A stretch of DNA of 64,000 nt from Allorhizobium paknamense (lineage in GTDB: Bacteria; Pseudomonadota; Alphaproteobacteria; Rhizobiales; Rhizobiaceae): contig NZ_JAUSWH010000002.1 of NCBI RefSeq assembly GCF_030815125.1, forward strand, positions 310,001 to 374,000, in the 5' to 3' direction. A model generated the notes under the pieces. The model saw nothing but the letters and a program-made list of their open reading frames with translations, did not search any database and was not told where the DNA came from. Positions within the stretch are counted from its first letter, which is position 1. Every line of letters begins with the position of its first letter. The position numbers and the translations under genes were made by a program. This document shows, piece by piece, positions 15,164 through 23,594 of this stretch.

Positions 15164-16521
15164 AGTCCCCAGCCGTTCCTCTTTATGGCTACCAGCAGCG
15201 CTGGCTGCTCGATCGCTCACGCTTCAAGCTCGGCATGTTCGCCCGCCAGACCGGTAAGACCTTTACGACCACGCTGGAGACGGTTGACACCTGCTTTGAA
15301 GCCGCCGTGTCCGGAAAGCGTGAGCGTTGGGTGATCCTGTCGCGCGGGGAGCGTCAGGCGCGCGAAGCGATGAACGAGGGGATCAAGGTCCATTGCAAGG
15401 CCTATGATCTCGCTTTTCAGGAGGCGGAGTTCGATTGGGAAGGCGAGAGCGGCACCCACAAGGCGCTGGAAGTGACGCTGCCGCATGGCTCGAAGATCAC
15501 TGCGCTGCCGGCCAATCCCGATACGGCGCGCGGCTTTTCCGCCAATGTGTTTCTGGACGAGTTCGCCTTTCATAAGGACAGCCAGCAGATCTGGCGGGCG
15601 CTCTTTCCCGTCATCTCCAAGGGCTGGAGCATTCGCGTTACCTCGACCCCGAACGGCAAGAGCAACAAGTTCTACGAGCTTGCGACCGGACCGGAGAGCG
15701 ATCCCTGGAGCCGTCATATTGTCGATATCTATCAGGCCGTCCGCGACGGGCTGCCGCGTGACATCGAAGAATTGCGCGCGGGTCTGGCGGACGAGGATAG
15801 CTGGGCGCAGGAATTCGAACTGAAATGGCTCGATGAGGCAAGTGCCTGGCTCTCCTATGAGCTGATTTCCTCCTGCGAGGACGAGAAGGCCGGTGATCCG
15901 GAGGGCTATCAGGGCAATGTCTGCTTTGTCGGGCGCGATATCGGCCGGCGCGAAGACCTGCATGTCATCTGGGTTTGGGAGCAGATCGGTGACGTCCTTT
16001 GGGAGCGGGAGCGCATCGAGCAGAAGCGCGCCACCTTTGCCGAGATGGACGAGGCCTTCGACGATGTGATGCGGCGCTACCGGGTCGGCCGGGCCTGTAT
16101 CGACCAGACCGGCATGGGCGAGAAGGTGACCGAAGACGCGCAGCGCCGCTATGGCAGCCGCATCGAAGGCGTGCTGTTTACCGCGCCCAACAAGCTCGTC
16201 ATGGCGACACGCGGCAAGGAGCGGTTCGAGGATCGTACCGTGCGTATCCGCCAGGGCGACCAGAAGCTTCGGGCCGATCTGCACAAGCTGCGCAAGGTGG
16301 CGTCTGCCACAGGTGCGCCGCGCTTTGTCGCCGAGCGCGATGACGACCATGCCGACCGCACCTGGGCGGCCTTCCTCGGCATCCACGCCGCCGATGGGCT
16401 GGTTGGCGAATATGCCTATCAGCCGGCCCCAGCGCCGAAACCCCGATTTTCCGAAAGCCAGACCGAGGATGAACAGCCCTACCGGATGGCGTCGATGCGC
16501 AACAAACGCGGAGGCTATTGA
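15160..16521 (+). CDS. terminase large subunit (Mu gp28-like)
   Basis: A 453-residue packaging motor and nuclease. The ATPase motifs are a variant Walker A 'ARQTGKT' (28-34), Walker B 'VFLDEF' (130-135) and the coupling motif 'TSTPNG' (161-166). The C-terminal RNase H-like nuclease has 'FVGRDIGRREDLHVIWV', 'ACIDQTGMGEKVTEDAQRRYG' and 'DHADRTWAAFLG', with acidic residues for metal binding. It packages by headful from the integrated phage ends. The gene is complete and overlaps the portal gene by 1 nt. Confidence 0.93.
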   Translation: MKSPAVPLYGYQQRWLLDRSRFKLGMFARQTGKTFTTTLETVDTCFEAAVSGKRERWVILSRGERQAREAMNEGIKVHCKAYDLAFQEAEFDWEGESGTHKALEVTLPHGSKITALPANPDTARGFSANVFLDEFAFHKDSQQIWRALFPVISKGWSIRVTSTPNGKSNKFYELATGPESDPWSRHIVDIYQAVRDGLPRDIEELRAGLADEDSWAQEFELKWLDEASAWLSYELISSCEDEKAGDPEGYQGNVCFVGRDIGRREDLHVIWVWEQIGDVLWERERIEQKRATFAEMDEAFDDVMRRYRVGRACIDQTGMGEKVTEDAQRRYGSRIEGVLFTAPNKLVMATRGKERFEDRTVRIRQGDQKLRADLHKLRKVASATGAPRFVAERDDDHADRTWAAFLGIHAADGLVGEYAYQPAPAPKPRFSESQTEDEQPYRMASMRNKRGGY

Positions 16522-18077
16522 TGGCCCAGGTTCTCGACCAGTACGGCAACCCGATCCGCCCGACCCAGATGAAGCAGGAGCAGGCCGCACCGACCGTGAT
16601 CGGCGTGCGCCGCCCGGTCGGCAATCATCAGGCTCCGGGTCTCACGCCGCCCAAGCTTGCCCGCATCCTGCGCGAATCGCTCGACGGCGATCCAGAGCGC
16701 TATCTGGAACTGGCCGAGGATATGGAGGAGCGCAACGAACATTATGCCGGTGTTCTCGGTGTCCGCAAACGGCAGGTCTCGGGGCTGGAGATCACGGTGG
16801 AGGCGGCAAGCGATGCCGCCGACGATGTCGCTGCTGCTGATCTCGTGCGCGATGTGATTGACCGCGACGACCTTGAGGATGAGCTGTTCGATATTCTCGA
16901 TGCTGTCGGCAAAGGGTTTTCAGCAACTGAGATCATTTGGGACACGTCGGAGGGCCAGTGGACGGTCGACGCGCTGAAATGGCGTGATCCGCGCTGGTTC
17001 GTGTTCGACCGCAATGATGGCGAGACACTGCGCCTTCGCGGTCCAGCGGGTGACGAGGATCTATGGCCGGCCAAATGGATCGTCCATCGCTCCAAGATCA
17101 AGTCCGGCCTGACGATCCGGGGCGGGCTGGCGCGCTCTGCCGCCTGGGCCTATTTGTTCAAGACGTTCACTGCGTCTGACTGGGCGATCTTTTGCGAGGC
17201 CTACGGTCAGCCGCTTCGGATCGGGAAATACGGCGAGAACGCGTCTGAAGAGGACAAAGCTATCCTGCTTCGCGCCGTCTCTTCGGTGGCCTCAGACTTT
17301 GCCGCCACGATCCCTGAGGGCATGCTGATCGAGTTCGTCCAGGCGTCAATCACTGGCAGCATCGACCTTTATGAGCGGCGCGCCGACTGGCTTGATCGCC
17401 AGATCTCCAAGCTTGTCTTGGGCCAGACCGGGACGACGGACGCGCAGGCGGGCGGCTATGCGGTCGGCAAGGTGCATGACGGTGTGCGCGAAGATATCGA
17501 GCGCGCCGATGCCCGTCAGCTTGCCGCCACGCTGAACCGCGATCTCATTATTCCGCTGGTCTCGCTCAACCTCGGGCCGCGCAAGAAATATCCGAAGATC
17601 CGTATCGGCCGTCCGGACGAGACCGATATCAACAATCTGGTTTCGAACGTCGTCAAGTTGGTGCCGCTGGGCCTGAAGGTGGGCATGTCGACCATGCGCG
17701 ACAAGCTCGGTCTACCCGATCCCGACAAGGATGAGGAATTACTCATGCCCCGCGCCGCAGCGCGCGCGCAGCCATCTGACCAGCAAGACCAGCCATTACC
17801 GACAGCCATAGCCGCGCAAAGCCAAGCTGCTGCGGCCAATCATGATGCGATTGATCTTGCATCTGCCAGGATCACGGACGACAACTGGCAGGAAATGACC
17901 CCGCCCGTAGTCGATGGCCTGGCCGAAGCGTTGAGTGGGGCAGCCTCGGTCGAGGAAGCGCAGGCCATCATGGCGCGCCACGTCAGCGCCATGGGCGTCA
18001 ATGCCTTCGTGCAGCAGCTCGCCCGCGCGGCGTTTGCGGCGAGGATCTCCGGAGAAGCTGACGAGGCCCTTTCATGA
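16521..18077 (+). CDS. portal protein (DUF935, Mu gp29-like)
   Basis: A 518-residue protein of the DUF935 portal family: 'YLELAEDMEERNEHYAGVLGVRKRQVSGLEITVE', 'GKGFSATEIIWDTSEGQWTVDALKWRDPRWFVFD', 'KWIVHRSKIKSGLTIRGGLARSAAWAYLFKTF' and 'WAIFCEAYGQPLRIGKY' are diagnostic. A dodecamer of it would form the DNA entry vertex. I choose ATG 16521 over the in-frame TTG 16518. The C-terminal ~110 residues are Ala/Gln-rich and variable. It overlaps the head morphogenesis gene by 4 nt. Confidence 0.93.
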   Translation: MAQVLDQYGNPIRPTQMKQEQAAPTVIGVRRPVGNHQAPGLTPPKLARILRESLDGDPERYLELAEDMEERNEHYAGVLGVRKRQVSGLEITVEAASDAADDVAAADLVRDVIDRDDLEDELFDILDAVGKGFSATEIIWDTSEGQWTVDALKWRDPRWFVFDRNDGETLRLRGPAGDEDLWPAKWIVHRSKIKSGLTIRGGLARSAAWAYLFKTFTASDWAIFCEAYGQPLRIGKYGENASEEDKAILLRAVSSVASDFAATIPEGMLIEFVQASITGSIDLYERRADWLDRQISKLVLGQTGTTDAQAGGYAVGKVHDGVREDIERADARQLAATLNRDLIIPLVSLNLGPRKKYPKIRIGRPDETDINNLVSNVVKLVPLGLKVGMSTMRDKLGLPDPDKDEELLMPRAAARAQPSDQQDQPLPTAIAAQSQAAAANHDAIDLASARITDDNWQEMTPPVVDGLAEALSGAASVEEAQAIMARHVSAMGVNAFVQQLARAAFAARISGEADEALS

Positions 18078-19369
18078 CCGCGACGATCGCGGCACTCAAA
18101 CCTGAAGACGCGATCAAGGCGCTGAAAGCACGCGGTGAAACGCTGGCTCCATCCTTCTCATGGCAAGATGTCTACGCAGAGGAACATGCCCAGCAGCTCA
18201 CGGTCGCAAAATCTGCTGGCTTCGACATCCTCACGGATCTGTTCGACGGCCTTCAAACCAGCCTTGCAGAGGGAAAGACATTCCGGGACTTTGCCAGCCA
18301 GATCACGCCGATCCTGCAGGCCAAGGGCTGGTGGGGTGTACAGCAGGTCACTGATCCGCTGACCGGCGAGCGCCGTAAAGCGCAGCTCGGCTCGACCAGT
18401 CGCCTGCAACTGATCTTCAACGCCAATATGCGTGTGTCCTATGCGGCAGGGCATTGGGCAGCCTTTGAGCGTAATAAGGCCCGCCGGCCCTGGCTGCGTT
18501 ATGTGTGCATTCTTGATGACCGGACCCGACCGGAGCATCGCAAGCGGCACAATCTCTGCCTTCCGGTCGATCATCCCTATTGGGACACCTGGGCACCGCC
18601 TTGCGGGTGGAATTGCCGCTGCACCTTGCAGAGCCTGTCGGATCGGGACGTCGAACGCATGCGGGGCGAGCTGAAGTTTACGCCGCCCGATGATGACTTC
18701 GTCGCCTTCACCAACAAGCGCACAGGTGAGATCCGGATGATCCCGCGCGGCATCGATCCAGGCTGGGATCATAATCCCGGCAAGGCGGGATACCGTGCCT
18801 TCGACGCGGCCGAGAAGCTGATCGCCGCGCCGCCTGTCATGGCCGCCCAGGTCAACAAAGATCCGGACTGGCTGATCAAGCCACTGGGCGACGACTTTGC
18901 CCGTTGGTTCGATGCGGCGACGGCCGGCGGGCGCGTCGATCGCTCGATCGTCGTCGTCGGTGCTTTGTCGGACGATGTCCTGTCGTCGCTTGCCAAAGGC
19001 GGGATCACGCCGCAGTCCGGTGCGATCACCCTGACGCAGCAGGTAGCGCTGCACATGGTGCGTGACGCAAAAGCGGGCGCTGGCAAGGCGGTTGATATGG
19101 CCGCTCTGCGGCAGTTGCCCTTCAATCTCAACCGGCCTCGGGCGGTGCTGCGCGACAGGCGCGATGGTGCGCTTCTTTATGTCTTCGATAGCGGCCAAGA
19201 TCCGCGCCTGGCGAAGGTCGTGGTGAAAATCGATTTTGCTGACAAGGGCCGGCCACCTGGGGGAAAGGCGCAAACGATCGTCACCAATTCAATCCGGACG
19301 GCTGGTCTGGTCGAGACGCGCGTCCTGACCGACAAAAACACCTACGACCTGATGAGCGGAACGATTTAG
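18074..19369 (+). CDS. head morphogenesis protein (Mu gp30/F-like) with C-terminal nuclease-like domain
   Basis: A 431-residue protein. The N-terminal part (to about 240) is the minor head/SPP1 gp7-type domain, with 'LQLIFNANMRVSYAAGHWAAFERNKARRPWLRYVCILDDRTRPEHR', a cysteine site 'WAPPCGWNCRCTLQSLSDRD' and 'DDDFVAFTNKRTGEI'. From about 255 on is a second domain with 'SGAITLTQQVALHMVRDAK', 'LRQLPFNLNRPRAVLRDRR' and 'LLYVFDSG', which resembles the Barnase-EndoU-ColicinE5/D-RelE-like nuclease domains often fused to phage head proteins. Such a domain could be injected with the DNA. The fused part is inferred from pattern only. Confidence 0.88.
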   Translation: MTATIAALKPEDAIKALKARGETLAPSFSWQDVYAEEHAQQLTVAKSAGFDILTDLFDGLQTSLAEGKTFRDFASQITPILQAKGWWGVQQVTDPLTGERRKAQLGSTSRLQLIFNANMRVSYAAGHWAAFERNKARRPWLRYVCILDDRTRPEHRKRHNLCLPVDHPYWDTWAPPCGWNCRCTLQSLSDRDVERMRGELKFTPPDDDFVAFTNKRTGEIRMIPRGIDPGWDHNPGKAGYRAFDAAEKLIAAPPVMAAQVNKDPDWLIKPLGDDFARWFDAATAGGRVDRSIVVVGALSDDVLSSLAKGGITPQSGAITLTQQVALHMVRDAKAGAGKAVDMAALRQLPFNLNRPRAVLRDRRDGALLYVFDSGQDPRLAKVVVKIDFADKGRPPGGKAQTIVTNSIRTAGLVETRVLTDKNTYDLMSGTI

Positions 19370-19536
19370 GAGATGTGGCCATCAAGGGGGTACGCCACTC
19401 TCCCCGTAACAGTAGCCTGCGTTGCAGGGCACCAAACCGGACGTGCGATTTCCCGGTTGTCATGATGGCCACAAAGTCAAAATACGCGTCACGGGCATGG
19501 AATTCAAGGAGGCCCGATTTAAGCGCCACAGACGCG

Positions 19537-19591
19537 CGTGGAGCGCTCTTTCGGGCGGTGGCGCGCGCCGAACCCGAAAGAGCGCTCCACG
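19537..19591. repeat. perfect 19-bp inverted repeat with 17-nt loop
   Basis: Arms at 19537-19555 and 19573-19591 are perfect reverse complements (outer CGTGGAGCG..., inner ...TTTCGGG). The loop itself contains the 10-bp palindrome GGCGCGCGCC (19560-19569). As RNA this would be a very stable hairpin; as DNA it could be a cruciform or a dimer-binding site. There is no T run, so it is not a classic terminator. Confidence 0.85.
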
Positions 19592-19681
19592 GGCTTCAAA
19601 CCGGCTTCAAAATCGAAGCCTTGCCTCATCCCTCGATCATGATATGAGTTTCCTGTCCGCTTCGGATCAGGTCGCGCTCAT

Positions 19682-19704
19682 CCGGTCACCCTACCGGCTG
19701 TTTT
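19682..19704 (+). promoter_or_regulatory. late-block element, copy 2 (before protease/head genes)
   Basis: Identical in all 23 bases to the copies at 12146 and 30805. It ends 29 nt before the protease ATG. Between them is a GGGGC / GCCCC hairpin (19718-19733) that touches the start codon, leaving no normal Shine-Dalgarno sequence. The position matches the PI late promoter of Mu. Confidence 0.75.
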
Positions 19705-19733
19705 CAAATTGAGCGCCGGGGCAATCTCGCCCC

Positions 19734-20795
19734 ATGACGAAACGCACCCAAACACTCTTTCCCGGCCTTGTCGCCGCTCACTCCATGATGCTGTCCGACA
19801 CAGCGTTGCCGGCTGATGGCGCGTCGGGTCGCTGGATCATGTTGTTGCCGATCGGATCGTTTTCCGGCCGGGATGGTCGCGGTCCTTATTCGGTCGACGG
19901 CATGGACGGCATGCAGGCGGTGATCGCCGCGACCGCGCAGCGCGCTGGCAGCGCCGACCTCGTGGTCGATTACGATCATCAGACGCAGTTTGCGGCCGTT
20001 CCGGGTGTCGGCGGGCAAGCGCCGGCAGCAGGCTGGATCAAGCAACTCCAAGCCCGTGCCGACGGTCTCTACGGCCTCGTCGAATGGACGGCAAAGGCTG
20101 CGCAGTCCATTCGCGCCGAGGAATATCGCTACATCTCTCCGGTCTATCAGCACGATAAGAGCGGTCGGGTGCTGCGGCTGATTTCCGCCGGCCTTACCAA
20201 CGTGCCCAATCTCGATCTTGCGGCCGTGGCCGCCAGTGCTCAACCCAACCAGGAACACGATATGAAAGCGATTGCTGCCGCCTTGGGGCTTTCCGAGGAC
20301 GCGGATGAGAACGCTATTCTCACCGCGATCAACAGTGTGCTGACCGGCAATGCGGCCATTGCCGCTGCCGCCGGCCTTCCCGCCTCCGCCAAGCCGACCG
20401 AAATTGTCACGGCGATCCAGTCGGCCCGCGGCGAGGTCGACCCGACGCGCTTCGTGCCGATTGAGCAGGTCACGGCTCTGCAAACTGGTTTGAAGACCCT
20501 TCAAGCCAAGATTGAAGGGGAAGAAGCCGAGACCGCAGTCAACCGGGCGATCACCGAAGGCAGACTTGCGCCGGCGCTCAAAAACTGGGGCCTGGACCTC
20601 CACAAGAAGGACCCGGCGGCCTTCAAGGCTTTCGCCGATGCCTCTCCGGTTCTGACTGCCACGCAGCGTGCCGGCGTCACGCCACCTGTCGCGGGCTCGG
20701 AAACGGAGCTGACGAGCGAGGATCTGGCGGTGATGAGCCAAATGGGTCTCAGCAAGGAAGCCTTCCTCAAGGCCAAGAAAGGTGGTGATGCATGA
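19734..20795 (+). CDS. prohead protease with nested scaffold (Mu I/Z-like)
   Basis: A 353-residue protein of the Mu I type. The N-terminal ~170 residues form the protease ('IMLLPIGSFSGRDGRGPYSV', 'DLVVDYDHQTQFA', 'APAAGWIKQLQARADGLYGLVEWTAKAAQSIRAEEYRYISPVY', 'LISAGLTNVPNLDL'); the D-H pair in 'DYDHQT' and the serine in 'YISP' are candidate active-site residues. The rest is a helical scaffold region. ATG 20262 (residue 177, 'MKAIAAALGLSED') has AGGA 7 nt before it and would make a separate 177-residue scaffold, as known for Mu. Cleavage of scaffold by protease is expected during head maturation. Confidence 0.88.
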   Translation: MTKRTQTLFPGLVAAHSMMLSDTALPADGASGRWIMLLPIGSFSGRDGRGPYSVDGMDGMQAVIAATAQRAGSADLVVDYDHQTQFAAVPGVGGQAPAAGWIKQLQARADGLYGLVEWTAKAAQSIRAEEYRYISPVYQHDKSGRVLRLISAGLTNVPNLDLAAVAASAQPNQEHDMKAIAAALGLSEDADENAILTAINSVLTGNAAIAAAAGLPASAKPTEIVTAIQSARGEVDPTRFVPIEQVTALQTGLKTLQAKIEGEEAETAVNRAITEGRLAPALKNWGLDLHKKDPAAFKAFADASPVLTATQRAGVTPPVAGSETELTSEDLAVMSQMGLSKEAFLKAKKGGDA

Positions 20796-21199
20796 CGGCG
20801 CTGACCGAAGATCGCAACACGCCCCAGCGTTCTGGCGATAACCGCAACTTTCCGGTCAAGGGGGCAACGACGCTCTTTGCCGGATCTATGGCGGCGATCG
20901 ATACGACTGGCATGCTGGTGCCGGCCGGCGCCACCGCCACCTTGAAGATTGTCGGTCGCAACGAGCGCCGGGTCGTCAACGCCGGTGCAGACGGCAGTGT
21001 TCGTGCTGACGTCAAAACCGGGGTCTTCCGTTTTGGCAATTCGGCATCGACCGACGCCATCACCTTGGCCGATGTCGGATCGAGCTGCTATGCGGTCGAC
21101 GATCAGACGGTCGCCAAAACCTCCAATTCTTCCGCGCGTCCCGTGGCCGGCACGATCTTCGATGTCGACGATGACGGCGTGTGGGTCAAATTCTCCTAA
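20792..21199 (+). CDS. head decoration-like protein
   Basis: A 135-residue beta-rich protein between the protease and the major head protein, the place of decoration/head-stabilising proteins in B3- and D3112-like phages. The text 'VKGATTLFAGSMAAIDTTGMLVPAGATATLKIVGRNERRVVNAGADGSVRADVKTGVFRFGNS' fits a Gly/Ala-rich beta-tulip fold. It overlaps the protease stop by 4 nt. The exact family was not confirmed. Confidence 0.75.
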   Translation: MTALTEDRNTPQRSGDNRNFPVKGATTLFAGSMAAIDTTGMLVPAGATATLKIVGRNERRVVNAGADGSVRADVKTGVFRFGNSASTDAITLADVGSSCYAVDDQTVAKTSNSSARPVAGTIFDVDDDGVWVKFS

Positions 21200-21211
21200 A
21201 CGAGGCCGTCC

Positions 21212-22108
21212 ATGCTGATCACGCGTCAATCTCTCCAGTCGGCTTTTGTCGGCTTCAATGCAGCTTTCCAGGCTGGTCTTGGAATGGCTACTCCGCAATG
21301 GGCGCGGATCGCGACCCTGATTACCTCGACCACCAAGACGCAGGAATATGGCTGGCTCGGCCAGTTCCCCGGCATGCGCGAATGGATCGGCGACCGCGTG
21401 GTCAACGGTCTTGCCAGCCACGGTTATACGCTGACCAACAAGTCCTATGAGACGACGATCGGCGTCGACCGCGACGATTTCGAAGACGACAATCTCGGCA
21501 TTTATGGGCCGATGTTCCAGCAGCTTGGCCAGAACGCAGCGCTCTTTCCCGACCAGCTTGTCTGGGGGCTCCTGAAGAACGGCTTTGCCACGAAGTGCTA
21601 TGACGGCCAGTATTTCTTCGACACCGATCATCCGGTGCTCGATGCCAAGGGCAACGTCAATTCGGTGGCCAATACCGATGGCGGCAATGGCACGGCCTGG
21701 TTCCTGATCGACGATACCCGCGCCTTGAAGCCGCTGATCTACCAGAGCCGCAAGCCCTTCACGAACCTGATCCGTAAAGACCAGGAGAGCGACGACAACG
21801 TCTTCTTCAAGAAGGAATATGTCTACGGTCTCGATGGCCGCTGCCAGGTCGGCTTCGGCTTTTGGCAACAGGCCTGGGGCTCGAAGCAGACGCTGGATGC
21901 CACCAGCTACGAGGCGGCCCGCGTCGGCCTCGGCAGCCTGAAGGCCGATTACGGCAATCCGCTCGCCATCAATCCGCGCCTGCTGATAGTGCCGCCGTCA
22001 CTGGAAGGCGCGGCCCGCAAGATCGTCGGCAACCAGCTGACCGACAATGGCGGCACCAACCAGTGGTACGGCACGGCCGAGGTGCTGGTCTGCCCTTGGT
22101 TGGCGTGA
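21212..22108 (+). CDS. major head protein (Mu gpT-like)
   Basis: A 298-residue protein that matches the Mu gpT family: 'LQSAFVGFNAAFQAGLG', 'TQEYGWLGQFPGMREWIGDRVVNGLASHGYTLTNKSYETTIGVDRDDFEDDNLGIYGPMFQQLGQ', 'YFFDTDHPVLD' and the C-terminal 'IVPPSLEGAARKIVGNQLTDNGGTNQWYGTAEVLV'. It builds the icosahedral capsid (HK97-type fold by family). It is 12 nt from the decoration gene and followed by a hairpin. Confidence 0.93.
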   Translation: MLITRQSLQSAFVGFNAAFQAGLGMATPQWARIATLITSTTKTQEYGWLGQFPGMREWIGDRVVNGLASHGYTLTNKSYETTIGVDRDDFEDDNLGIYGPMFQQLGQNAALFPDQLVWGLLKNGFATKCYDGQYFFDTDHPVLDAKGNVNSVANTDGGNGTAWFLIDDTRALKPLIYQSRKPFTNLIRKDQESDDNVFFKKEYVYGLDGRCQVGFGFWQQAWGSKQTLDATSYEAARVGLGSLKADYGNPLAINPRLLIVPPSLEGAARKIVGNQLTDNGGTNQWYGTAEVLVCPWLA

Positions 22109-22143
22109 TCAGGCTCGTTTGATCTCAACCATCGCCTCCCAAG

Positions 22144-22177
22144 GCAAGGAGCCGTCAGCTTTGGCTGGCGGTTCCTG
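22144..22177 (+). terminator. imperfect hairpin after the major head gene
   Basis: GGAGCCGTCAGC and GGCTGGCGGTTCC pair with one bulge over a TTT loop in the 123-nt gap after the head gene. There is no T run, so it may be a partial terminator or an mRNA-stabilising 3' end for the abundant head transcript. Confidence 0.4.
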
Positions 22178-22231
22178 ATGCAAGAGCCGGCTTCGACGGC
22201 TTTTCCACCAGGAACCGAAAAGGAAAAATCC

Positions 22232-22570
22232 ATGGCTGTGAAGAAAGACGACAGTGCCGTCAGTGCCCAGGAGAGTTGGCTGGAGAAGGTCGGGAACCTG
22301 ACCGAAAGCGAGTTCAAAAAGCTCTATCCGTTGACCCATGCGTTGATGCTTGCCTGGGATAAGACGGTCGAGCCTGTGCTGCGGGTGATTTCGTCTGTCC
22401 CGGGCTTCCGGCGCGGCGGCATTGTCCATACCGCCGAACCTGCCCTCCACGACCTGACGGATCTACATCCGGAAAATATCGAGCAGATCCTCGCCGAGCC
22501 GGCTTTGACCGCCGAGTTGGTCGAGAAGCCAGTCGTGTCTGACGCTGCCGATACCAAGACGGAAGCCTAA
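22232..22570 (+). CDS. Mu gp35/HI1506-like head-tail region protein
   Basis: A 112-residue protein; the C-terminal half 'GFRRGGIVHTAEPALHDLTDLHPENIEQILAEPALTAE' follows the HI1506-like pattern ('R.g......p..l..ls..q...L..dP.L'). Its place between gpT and DUF1320 agrees. ATG 22232 is chosen for AGGAAAAATCC upstream. The role is unknown, perhaps head completion. Confidence 0.75.
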   Translation: MAVKKDDSAVSAQESWLEKVGNLTESEFKKLYPLTHALMLAWDKTVEPVLRVISSVPGFRRGGIVHTAEPALHDLTDLHPENIEQILAEPALTAELVEKPVVSDAADTKTEA

Positions 22571-22579
22571 GGGGCCGCA

Positions 22580-23017
22580 ATGACCTATTGCACGAAGCAG
22601 GATCTGATTGACCGATTTGGCGAAAAGGAACTGATCCAACTGACCGATCGTGTCAATTCGCCTGCTTCGGCAATCGACGATACCGTGGTCGAGCGCGCGA
22701 TTGCGGACGCAACCGCGCTTGCCGATGGCTACATCGGCAAGGCTTACAGCCTGCCGCTTGTAACCGTGCCCGAGGTGCTGACGAAGCTGACCTGCGACGT
22801 CGCTCGCTACTATCTGCACTTCAAGGGCGTCGAAAAGGACAGCCCCGTCCAGCGGGCTTACGATCAGGCGGTTTCTTTCTTCAAGGACGTTGCCAAGGGC
22901 CTCGTGCAACTGGTTGAGACCGAAACCGGCGGTGTGCCGCCCGCATCTGGCGGTGGACAGGTTAAAGTCGTTGCGGCCACCAAAGTCTTTTCCCGCCAGT
23001 CGCTGAGAGGATATTGA
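22580..23017 (+). CDS. head completion protein (DUF1320, Mu gp36)
   Basis: A 145-residue protein with the DUF1320 start 'YCTKQDLIDRFGEKELIQLTDR', 'VVERAIADATALADGYIGKAYSLPL' and 'LTKLTCDVARYYLHFKG'. By family it is a head-tail connector (adaptor). It ends 1 nt before the next start. Confidence 0.88.
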   Translation: MTYCTKQDLIDRFGEKELIQLTDRVNSPASAIDDTVVERAIADATALADGYIGKAYSLPLVTVPEVLTKLTCDVARYYLHFKGVEKDSPVQRAYDQAVSFFKDVAKGLVQLVETETGGVPPASGGGQVKVVAATKVFSRQSLRGY

Positions 23018-23018
23018 A

Positions 23019-23594
23019 ATGGCCGGCGCCTCCATCGAGATCCGCGACGGACTGACGCCCACGCTGGAGCGCCTCGTCACCGTGGCGGACAATCCGGCTG
23101 CAATCATGGGCGATGTCGCGGCCTATCTGCTCACCTCGACCCAGCAGCGCTTCGAACAGGAGATTGGGCCGGACGGGCAGAAGTGGAAGCCGCTGAAGGC
23201 GAGAACCGCCAGTGTCCGCGCCGGGCGTGGACGCAAGATGCGCGGAACGGACCATATCTTGCGAGACACGGTACGGCTTTATAGCTCGCTGTCGACGAGT
23301 TCCGATGCCAGCAGCGCCACCATTGGCACCAATGTCGAATATGCCGCGATCCACCAGTTCGGGGGCGTGATCCGGCAGACAGCCCGGTCCCAGAAGCTCA
23401 GCCTGAAGCGCATTCGCGGCTCGAAGAAGGTTCGCTTCGTTAAAGCCGGAACCAAGGGGGCGACCGAGCTTGAGGCGATCATCGGCGCGCGTGAGATCAC
23501 CATTCCGGCCAGGCCCTATCTCGGTATCAACGATGCCGACCGGGCCGAGATCGCCACTATCATCATGACCGACTTCGGAAAGGCTGTGGAATGA
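23019..23594 (+). CDS. virion morphogenesis protein (Mu gpG-type)
   Basis: A 191-residue protein of the phage virion morphogenesis family ('YLLTSTQQRFEQEIGPDGQKWKPLKART', 'DTVRLYSSLSTSSDASSATIGTNVEYAAIHQFGGVI', 'IPARPYLGI'). It is thought to complete the head-tail joint. In Mu, gpG lies earlier (before I); here it lies after gp36 as in B3-like phages. It overlaps the gp37 gene by 4 nt. Confidence 0.88.
   Translation: MAGASIEIRDGLTPTLERLVTVADNPAAIMGDVAAYLLTSTQQRFEQEIGPDGQKWKPLKARTASVRAGRGRKMRGTDHILRDTVRLYSSLSTSSDASSATIGTNVEYAAIHQFGGVIRQTARSQKLSLKRIRGSKKVRFVKAGTKGATELEAIIGAREITIPARPYLGINDADRAEIATIIMTDFGKAVE

Larger units (their letters stand above)
19370..19733. other. central non-coding region with large palindrome
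   Basis: 364 bp with no convincing gene; short frames that cross it have no ribosome binding sites and odd composition. It holds the 19-bp palindrome (19537-19591), late-element copy 2 (19682-19704) and a hairpin at the protease start. It is near the middle of the prophage and in the place where Mu keeps its strong gyrase site (between G and I). Confidence 0.6.

Noticed and set aside
19375..19712. Two rightward frames in the central gap
   Set aside because: They run through the large palindrome and the late element, lack ribosome binding sites and have Arg/Pro-rich translations typical of shadow frames.
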